Source: G963663775 sp963663775 (lineage in GTDB: Bacteria > Bacillota > Clostridia > Oscillospirales > Butyricicoccaceae). Taken from it: a stretch of 64,000 bases of DNA. The notes beneath the pieces are model-generated. The model was not told where the DNA came from and made no database searches. It saw nothing but the letters and a program-made list of their open reading frames with translations. The DNA lies in assembly GCA_963663775.1 (NCBI GenBank), contig OY760624.1, positions 2,170,001-2,234,000 on the forward strand. Reading direction: 5' to 3'. The position numbers and the translations under genes are program-made. This document shows, piece after piece, positions 57,940-64,000 of this stretch (positions within the stretch are counted from its first letter, which is position 1; each line of letters starts with the position of its first letter).

Positions 57940-60573
57940 ATGAAAATAATGGTGATTGACGGCAATAGTATTTTAAACCGTGCATTTTACGGAATTCGAT
58001 TGCTCACCAATCATGAAGGGCTGTATACCAATGCGATTTATGGCTTTTTATCGACATATTTTAAATTGCAGGAGGAAGAAGCACCAGACCATACCATTGT
58101 TTGCTTTGATGTGAAGCAAAAAACCTTTCGTCACGAAAGATTTGATACCTATAAAGCCCAACGTAAGGGGATGCCGGAGGAATTGGCGGTGCAGCTGCCG
58201 GTTTTGAAGGAGGTGCTGGATGCCATGGGTGTGCAGCGCTGTGAACTGCCGGGGTTTGAAGCGGATGATTTGATTGGCACCATCAGCCGCGAGGCGGACG
58301 AGCAGGGGCACAGCTGTGTTATTGTGACAGGGGATAAGGACAGCCTGCAGCTGATTGGCGGCGGCACGGTGGTGCGTTTGGTGACCACACGCATGGGCAA
58401 AACCACCTATGAAACCTATGACACGGCGGTATTTCATGAAAAATATGGATTTGATCCAATTCATATGGTCGATTTGAAAAGTCTGATGGGCGATGCATCT
58501 GACAATATCCCTGGGGTTGCAGGCATCGGCGAAAAAACGGCAATGACCCTGCTGCATGCCTTTGGCACACTGGATGCGGTGTACGAAAACCTTGACGACC
58601 CGCAGATTAAAAAGGGGGCACGCACCAAGCTGCTGGAGGGCGAAACCTCGGCACGTGACAGCTACTGGCTGGCAACGATTCAGCGGGATGTGCCGTTGCC
58701 GTTTGATATGAAGCAGCTGCCGGATGCATGGGTGGATGCGGAACACTTGCAGGCATTGCTCATCCGCTTGGAGTTTAAAAATTTCCTCAAAAAATTTGAA
58801 CTGGAAGAAACCAAGCCTGCGGTACAGGCAGTGCAGACAGAAACCATTGCAGTGAAAGATACCGAAACGATGTTCCGTTTGCTGGACGAGTGGAAAACGG
58901 AAACCGCTGTTGCAGCGGTGATGCCGCTTGCACTGCATGTGATGGCACTGCAGCAGGGGGAGCAGGTATATTGGCTGTCTGCGGCGCATTTCACCGCAGA
59001 GGAATGGCATGAAATCTTGCGGCGGCTATTTTCTGGCAGTGTTCCGTTGGTTCTGCATGATGGCAAGGAACTGCTGGTGCGCCTGCAGGAAGAAGGCATT
59101 GCGCCGCAAGGTATCCACTTTGATACTTGTCTGGGCGCATATTTGCTGAATCCGGCAGAGGGCAGCTATGATTTGGAGCGGGTGGCATTGTCTTACCTCA
59201 ATCAGCAGCTGCTGCCGGCAAGCTATGCGGAAGAAACTGCATTTTCAGTGCTCGGCGCATCGGAAGAGGCGACAACCGCTTTGGTGCAGCATGTGCAGGC
59301 AGTGCAGGCACTTTTCACAGAAATTTCAACGAAAATTGAAGAAGACCAAATGCACGCACTGTATTATGAAATGGAACTGCCGCTCATGACCATTTTGGCA
59401 GAGATGCAGACGGTGGGGTGCAAAGTGGATACCGCACGTCTGCAAGCCTTTGGGAAAGAACTAGATACTCGTGTGGCAGAACTGACCGAGCAGATTTATG
59501 AAGAAGCGGGCGAAGTGTTCAATATCAATTCCACCAAAATGCTGGGAGCGATTTTGTTTGAAAAGCTGGAACTGCCTACACGAAAAAAGACCAAAACAGG
59601 CTATTCCACCAATGCAGAGGTGCTTGAAAGCTTGCAGGGATACCATCCTATTATTGGGCACGTGCTGGAGTATCGGCAGCTGACAAAGCTGAAAAGCACC
59701 TATGTCGATGGTCTGCTCAAGGTTATCAGTCCTAAGGATGGGCGTATCCATTCGCATTTTCAGCAGACTGTGACTGCAACGGGACGATTGTCCTCCACAG
59801 AGCCGAATCTGCAAAATATCCCTGTCCGCACAGAGCTGGGGCGAGAGCTGCGCCGGATGTTTGTGGCGGAAAATCATGAGATGGTGCTGATTGATGCCGA
59901 TTATTCGCAGATTGAGTTGCGTGTGCTCGCCCATGTGGGGCAGGATGAAACCATGATACAGGCGTTTCGGGACAATCAGGACATTCACCGCATCACGGCA
60001 TCGCAGATTTTTCATGTCACACCCGAGGAAGTCACGCCGGAAATGCGCTCTTACTGCAAGGCGGTGAATTTTGGCATCGTCTATGGCATTTCCGATTTTT
60101 CACTGGCGCAGGATATTGGTGTTTCCAGAAAAGAAGCGGGCGAATATATTCAAAAATATTTGGACACCTACCGTGGTGTGCATCAATATATGGAAAGCAT
60201 CAAGGAAGAAGCCAAACAAAAGGGCTATGTGGAAACGCTGTTTGGGCGGCGCAGATACCTGCCTGAGCTGCAAAGTAAAAATTTCAATACCCGCTCCTTT
60301 GGGGAACGGGCGGCGATGAATACGCCGATTCAAGGCACAGCGGCAGATATTATCAAAATTGCAATGGTGCGGGTCTGCCGCCGTTTGCAGGCGGAAAATC
60401 GCCGTGCACGGTTGATTTTGCAGGTGCATGATGAATTGATTATCGAAGCACCCTTGGACGAGCAGGACGCCGTGACACAGCTGCTGCGGGAGGAAATGGA
60501 GCGTGCGTATACAATGGATGCGCCACTGGTAGCGGAAGCAAAAACAGGATACGACTGGTACACCGCACATTGA
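57940..60573 (+). CDS. polA: DNA polymerase I
   Basis: The 877-residue protein has the 5' nuclease domain (1-290; VIDGNSILNRAFYG, GFEADDLIGT, GDKDSLQL, GDASDNIPG) and the polymerase domain (~480-877; TGRLSSTEPNLQNIP, DADYSQIELRVLAH, GIVYGISDFSLAQD, LQVHDELIIE). The middle 3'-5' exonuclease domain (~310-470) is present as a fold, but the DEDD catalytic residues are not evident, as in many Firmicutes. It functions in primer removal and repair. Confidence 0.96.
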   Translation: MKIMVIDGNSILNRAFYGIRLLTNHEGLYTNAIYGFLSTYFKLQEEEAPDHTIVCFDVKQKTFRHERFDTYKAQRKGMPEELAVQLPVLKEVLDAMGVQRCELPGFEADDLIGTISREADEQGHSCVIVTGDKDSLQLIGGGTVVRLVTTRMGKTTYETYDTAVFHEKYGFDPIHMVDLKSLMGDASDNIPGVAGIGEKTAMTLLHAFGTLDAVYENLDDPQIKKGARTKLLEGETSARDSYWLATIQRDVPLPFDMKQLPDAWVDAEHLQALLIRLEFKNFLKKFELEETKPAVQAVQTETIAVKDTETMFRLLDEWKTETAVAAVMPLALHVMALQQGEQVYWLSAAHFTAEEWHEILRRLFSGSVPLVLHDGKELLVRLQEEGIAPQGIHFDTCLGAYLLNPAEGSYDLERVALSYLNQQLLPASYAEETAFSVLGASEEATTALVQHVQAVQALFTEISTKIEEDQMHALYYEMELPLMTILAEMQTVGCKVDTARLQAFGKELDTRVAELTEQIYEEAGEVFNINSTKMLGAILFEKLELPTRKKTKTGYSTNAEVLESLQGYHPIIGHVLEYRQLTKLKSTYVDGLLKVISPKDGRIHSHFQQTVTATGRLSSTEPNLQNIPVRTELGRELRRMFVAENHEMVLIDADYSQIELRVLAHVGQDETMIQAFRDNQDIHRITASQIFHVTPEEVTPEMRSYCKAVNFGIVYGISDFSLAQDIGVSRKEAGEYIQKYLDTYRGVHQYMESIKEEAKQKGYVETLFGRRRYLPELQSKNFNTRSFGERAAMNTPIQGTAADIIKIAMVRVCRRLQAENRRARLILQVHDELIIEAPLDEQDAVTQLLREEMERAYTMDAPLVAEAKTGYDWYTAH

Positions 60574-60596
60574 CACAAAGAGGGAGTCAAACAGAC

Positions 60597-61040
60597 ATGA
60601 TGAATCAAAAAATACTCTTTATCTGTACTGGAAATACTTGCAGAAGCCCCATGGCGGAAGGCTTTTTTCGGATGCTGGATGGAGAAAATCGCTTGGGGCT
60701 GATTGGTGCATCGGCAGGGACGTTTACGGTGGAAGGCATGCCGGCATCACGCAACGCCATCATTGCGGCGCACGAGTTGGGAGCGGAAATTTCCATCCAT
60801 CGTTCCAAAATACTGACAAAAGAAATGGTTGATGAGGCGCAGTATGTGGTTTGCATGACAATGGCCCATTTGGAGCGTGTGCAGGCGGAATTTCCGGAAG
60901 CTTCGTCCAAACTATCCACGCTGTCCAATCGAGATATTCAAGACCCGTTCGGCGGGAATTTGGAATGCTATCGGGAAGCGGCAAAAGAAATCTATGATGC
61001 CGTGGAACAGCTGATTGTCCGTGAGGAGAGCCGCTTATGA
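60597..61040 (+). CDS. Low-molecular-weight protein phosphatase (YwlE/PtpA-like)
   Basis: The 147-residue protein has the catalytic loop CTGNTCRSPMAE at the N-terminus and the general-acid loop DIQDPFGG near residue 118. The threonine in CTGNTCRS is the residue that makes YwlE-type enzymes prefer phosphoarginine over phosphotyrosine, so a protein arginine phosphatase is plausible (inference). Two ATGs (60597, 60600) follow GAGGGAG. It overlaps rimI by four bases. Confidence 0.88.
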   Translation: MMNQKILFICTGNTCRSPMAEGFFRMLDGENRLGLIGASAGTFTVEGMPASRNAIIAAHELGAEISIHRSKILTKEMVDEAQYVVCMTMAHLERVQAEFPEASSKLSTLSNRDIQDPFGGNLECYREAAKEIYDAVEQLIVREESRL

Positions 61041-61486
61041 ATGTGGCGCATATGGAGGAAAAGCATCTGACTGCGCTGGCACATATTGAAAAAGCTTGCT
61101 TTGGTGCACCGTGGAGCGAAGACGGTTTGCGGGAGGAACTTGAGAACCCGTTGGCACTGTTTTTGGTGGCAGAACAGGAGGATGGCACGGTTTGCGGCTA
61201 TATCGGCTGTCAAGTGGTGCTGGATGAGGGATATATCACCAATGTGGCAGTTGCGCCCGCCTTTCGCAGGCAAGGCGTTGGCAAGGCGTTAGTGCAGGCG
61301 CTGCTGCGCAAGGGCGCAGAGCAGAAACTTGCGTTTGTTACCTTGGAGGCACGGGCGTCAAATGCACCTGCCATCACCCTATATGAGCAGGCGGGATTTG
61401 TGCCGGTTGGGACACGAAAGCAATATTATGCGGCACCGCGGGAAGATGCGGTGCTGATGACCTATTATTTTGGGCAGGAGAAATAG
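61037..61486 (+). CDS. rimI: Ribosomal protein S18-alanine N-acetyltransferase RimI
   Basis: This 149-residue GNAT enzyme has the acetyl-CoA site RRQGVGKALV and the RimI-typical C-terminal part NAPAITLYEQAGFVPVGTRKQYY. It overlaps the phosphatase gene (ATGA) and is followed by tsaD 44 bases later, the usual rimI-tsaD pairing. Confidence 0.92.
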   Translation: MNVAHMEEKHLTALAHIEKACFGAPWSEDGLREELENPLALFLVAEQEDGTVCGYIGCQVVLDEGYITNVAVAPAFRRQGVGKALVQALLRKGAEQKLAFVTLEARASNAPAITLYEQAGFVPVGTRKQYYAAPREDAVLMTYYFGQEK

Positions 61487-61530
61487 AGAAGCTGTAAGAG
61501 GAGCTTGCAGAATGGAAAAGGGGAGGAAAT

Positions 61531-62586
61531 ATGAAAATTTTGGCCATTGAGTCCTCCTGCGATGAAACAGCGGCGGCAGTGATTGAAGACGGGCGTGTGA
61601 TTTTATCCAATATCGTGGACACCCAAATAGAAACCCATGCGCTGTACGGCGGGGTTGTGCCGGAGATTGCCTCCCGTGGACATATGGATGCCATTTGTCG
61701 TGTCACAGAACGGGCGCTGCAGGAAGCGAGTATAGAAAAGACGGAACTAGATGCGGTGGCGGCAACCTGCGCTCCAGGACTTATTGGTGCGCTGCTGGTC
61801 GGTGCGAATTTTGCGAAATCACTGGCATTTGCACTGCAAAAGCCATTTATCCCCGTGCATCATATTCGTGGACATATTGCGGCGAATTATCTGGCGTATC
61901 CCACGCTAAAGCCGCCGTTTTTGACCTTGGTGGCGTCTGGCGGAAACAGCCTGATTGTGCGTGTGGAGGATTACACAACGTTTACGGTGCTCGGCGGTAC
62001 ACGGGATGATGCCGCAGGGGAAGCCTTTGACAAGGTGGCAAGAGTGCTGGGCGTGGGGTATCCGGGCGGCCCTAAAATTGATGCATTGGCGAAAAACGGC
62101 AATCCGAATCGTTATGCATTGCCGCAGTCACAGATTAAAGATGCGCCACTGGATTTTTCATTTTCAGGGCTCAAAACGGCGGTTATCAATTTGGCACACA
62201 ATGCAGAGCAAAAGGGGGAAACGCTGGATAAAGAAGGACTAGCGGCGTCTTTTTGCCATGCAGTGACAGAAACGCTAGTGCCGCGGCTGGAAATGGCGGT
62301 GCGCCAAAGCGGTCTGCGCACGATTTCTTGCGCAGGCGGTGTTGCGGCGAATTCCGTTCTGCGTGCTCGCTTGGAGCAAATGGCGCAGGCAAATGAATGC
62401 ACGCTGTATTTGCCGCCACTGTCTTTGTGCAGCGACAATGCCGCAATGATTGGAAGCCAAGCGTATTATGAGTTTTTGCAGGGAAATGTGGGCGACAGCA
62501 CACAAAATGCCTTTGCAACTGCCGAACTGGAAGAAAATATTTGTGAAAAAAAAGACAAGAAACGCTTTCCAAAATGTCGAAAATGA
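61531..62586 (+). CDS. tsaD: tRNA N6-adenosine threonylcarbamoyltransferase TsaD
   Basis: TsaD transfers the threonylcarbamoyl group to A37 of ANN-decoding tRNAs. The 351-residue ASKHA protein starts ILAIESSCDETAAAV and has the metal-binding HHIRGH (the H-x3-H site), VASGGNS, GEAFDKVARVLG and GGVAANSVLR. The partners TsaB and TsaE are not in this window. Codon 1 is ATG at 61531 behind GGGGAGG. Confidence 0.96.
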   Translation: MKILAIESSCDETAAAVIEDGRVILSNIVDTQIETHALYGGVVPEIASRGHMDAICRVTERALQEASIEKTELDAVAATCAPGLIGALLVGANFAKSLAFALQKPFIPVHHIRGHIAANYLAYPTLKPPFLTLVASGGNSLIVRVEDYTTFTVLGGTRDDAAGEAFDKVARVLGVGYPGGPKIDALAKNGNPNRYALPQSQIKDAPLDFSFSGLKTAVINLAHNAEQKGETLDKEGLAASFCHAVTETLVPRLEMAVRQSGLRTISCAGGVAANSVLRARLEQMAQANECTLYLPPLSLCSDNAAMIGSQAYYEFLQGNVGDSTQNAFATAELEENICEKKDKKRFPKCRK

Positions 62587-62736
62587 TGTAAAATAAGAAA
62601 TGCTTAAAAAATAAAAGCGGTTTATGTATGCTAAAAAATGGGCACGATGGCGCATGCATCGTGGAGAAGGCTGTGGAAGCCGCCATCTTCAGCTGTATGG
62701 ACAGCGAAAAAAGTTACGCAAGGAGCGATATAGAAC

Positions 62737-64000
62737 ATGGCAAAAACGATAGCAGAAAAGATTCTAGAAGCACATTTGGTAGACGGGGAAATGATTAAGG
62801 GTCAGGAAATTGGTCTGCGAATTGACCAGACACTGACACAGGATGCAACCGGAACCATGGCATATCTGCAGTTTGAGGCGATGGGCGTTGACCAGGTAAA
62901 AACCGAGCGTTCGGTTGCTTATATCGACCATAATACCCTTCAATCCGGTTTTGAGAATGCAGATGACCACAAATATATCGGTACTGTTGCGAAAAAGCAC
63001 GGCATTTATTATTCTAAGGCGGGCAACGGCATTTGTCATCAGGTGCATTTGGAGCGGTTTGGTGCACCCGGAAAAACCTTGATTGGTTCGGATTCTCACA
63101 CCCCGACCGGCGGCGGCATCGGCATGCTGGCATTTGGTGCAGGCGGCTTGGATGTTGCAGTTGCAATGGGCGGCGGCGCATACTATATTCCGTGCCCGAA
63201 AATGGTGCGTGTCAATTTGACAGGTGCACTGCAGCCTTGGGTTTCTGCAAAGGATATTATTTTAGAGGTGCTTCGCCAAATGACCGTTAAGGGCGGCGTG
63301 GGCAAGATTGTGGAATATGCGGGCGAAGGCGTCAAGACACTGTCTGTGCCGGAGCGTGCAACCATCACCAACATGGGTGCAGAATTGGGTGCAACCACTT
63401 CCATTTTCCCGTCGGACGAAGTGACAAAGGCATTTTTGGAAGCACAGGGCAGAGGCGATGTCTACGTGCCGCTGGCAAGCGATGCAGACGCTGTGTATGA
63501 CGAAGAAATCACAGTTGACCTGAATGCACTGGCGCCGCTCGCTGCAAAGCCGCATATGCCGGATAACGTGGAAGCCGTGACTTCCATCGGCGAAATCAAG
63601 GTAAATCAGTGCTGCATCGGCTCCTGCACCAACTCTTCCTATTATGATATGATGAAGGTTGCGTCCATCCTAAAGGGCAAGCATGTGCATCCGGATGTTT
63701 CTCTGACCATCAGCCCAGGTTCGATGCAGGTATTTAACATGCTGGCGAAAAATGGCGCATTGAGCGACATCATCGCAGCAGGTGCACGTATTTTGGAATG
63801 TGCTTGTGGCCCTTGCATTGGCATGGGACAATCTCCGGAATCCGGCGGTGTTTCTCTGCGCACCTTCAACCGTAACTTTGAGGGACGCAGCGGCACACAG
63901 GATGCGCAGATTTATCTGGTTTCTCCGGAAATTGCGGCAGCATCTGCACTGACGGGCGTGCTGACCGACCCGCGCACACTGGGCGAAATGCCTTCTATCG
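62737..64000 (+). CDS. Aconitate hydratase, partial (5' part)
   Basis: The frame runs to the window edge without a stop (421 codons seen). It begins MAKTIAEKILEAH and has SDSHTPTGGGIGML, the first cluster cysteine in GSCTNSSYYDMM and two more in CACGPCIGMGQSPESGG, which together ligate the [4Fe-4S] cluster. The close packing of the catalytic core fits the Aquifex-type/LeuC-like single aconitase group of Clostridia. AAGGAG lies ten bases before the ATG. A ~150-base leader after tsaD shows no clear gene. The enzyme interconverts citrate and isocitrate. Confidence 0.9.
   Translation, partial: MAKTIAEKILEAHLVDGEMIKGQEIGLRIDQTLTQDATGTMAYLQFEAMGVDQVKTERSVAYIDHNTLQSGFENADDHKYIGTVAKKHGIYYSKAGNGICHQVHLERFGAPGKTLIGSDSHTPTGGGIGMLAFGAGGLDVAVAMGGGAYYIPCPKMVRVNLTGALQPWVSAKDIILEVLRQMTVKGGVGKIVEYAGEGVKTLSVPERATITNMGAELGATTSIFPSDEVTKAFLEAQGRGDVYVPLASDADAVYDEEITVDLNALAPLAAKPHMPDNVEAVTSIGEIKVNQCCIGSCTNSSYYDMMKVASILKGKHVHPDVSLTISPGSMQVFNMLAKNGALSDIIAAGARILECACGPCIGMGQSPESGGVSLRTFNRNFEGRSGTQDAQIYLVSPEIAAASALTGVLTDPRTLGEMPSI

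Noticed and set aside
62624..62752. A 42-codon, very basic ORF overlapping the aconitase start
   Set aside because: It has no good ribosome site, overlaps the aconitase ribosome site and start codon, and its Arg/Lys richness looks like a reading of leader DNA in the wrong frame.
1..64000. CRISPR arrays, insertion sequences, prophage genes, tRNA or rRNA genes
   Set aside because: No regularly spaced repeats, transposase or phage structural genes, and no tRNA or rRNA consensus was seen when reading both strands; a covariance-model scan was not possible.

Overview
The window comes from a chromosome of moderate GC content that fits an anaerobic, endospore-forming member of the Clostridia (Bacillota). 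The supporting signs are an SleC/Csp spore-cortex germination locus, a glmS ribozyme, a cobalamin riboswitch, a corrinoid methyltransferase cluster with its reductive activator, DUF2325/DUF3793 iron-type genes, TTG/GTG start codons, strong Shine-Dalgarno sites and the block miaB-mutS-mutL-miaA-polA. I saw no prophage, insertion sequence, CRISPR array, tRNA or rRNA. The species cannot be named from the sequence alone.

Region 1 (1-14.3 kb) is a corrinoid region. It holds the end of a cobalamin synthesis operon (a phosphoglycerate-mutase-like fragment, cobQ, btuR, cbiC, cbiK and an AraC regulator). Next come two divergent transcription units: AraC-RACo-DUF1638 on the minus strand, and corrinoid protein-UroD-type methyltransferase-CobW GTPase on the plus strand. 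A cobalamin riboswitch with its own terminator then precedes a cobalt ECF transporter in the order cbiQ-cbiO-cbiM-cbiN. The methyltransferase carries an extra C-terminal thioredoxin-like CxxC domain. A second UroD-type methyltransferase with a divergent AraC regulator follows (14.4-16.7 kb).

Region 2 (16.8-25 kb) has an iron-type operon (tandem palindromic operator, DUF2325, DUF3793 and an internally deleted feoB relic), a rhodanese lipoprotein, a GPH-type sugar transporter with a divergent RpiR regulator, and a large S-layer-anchored metallophosphoesterase.

Region 3 (25-36.1 kb) is core: ruvC-ruvA-ruvB, glmM, glmS behind a glmS ribozyme, a sigma-H-like factor that seems to be made from a near-leaderless mRNA, a zinc-ribbon protein, a REC-GGDEF-EAL protein, murD and the RNase P RNA.

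Region 4 (36-50.4 kb) is accessory: an SMR efflux pump, an iron alcohol dehydrogenase, a cyclase-family hydrolase, a run of three tiny paralogous ORFs with a shared LVxAREhEL motif, a membrane PAS-GGDEF-EAL protein, an AlkD-like protein, the germination locus (Csp-like pseudoprotease, SleC, active Csp-like protease) and a membrane diguanylate cyclase.

Region 5 (50.7-64 kb) is core again: miaB, mutS, mutL, miaA, polA, a low-molecular-weight phosphatase, rimI, tsaD and the 5' part of an aconitase gene.

The most notable leads are the tandem mini-ORF family, the UroD-thioredoxin fusion in the corrinoid cluster, the Csp pseudoprotease next to sleC, and the feoB relic behind an apparently intact iron-type operator.
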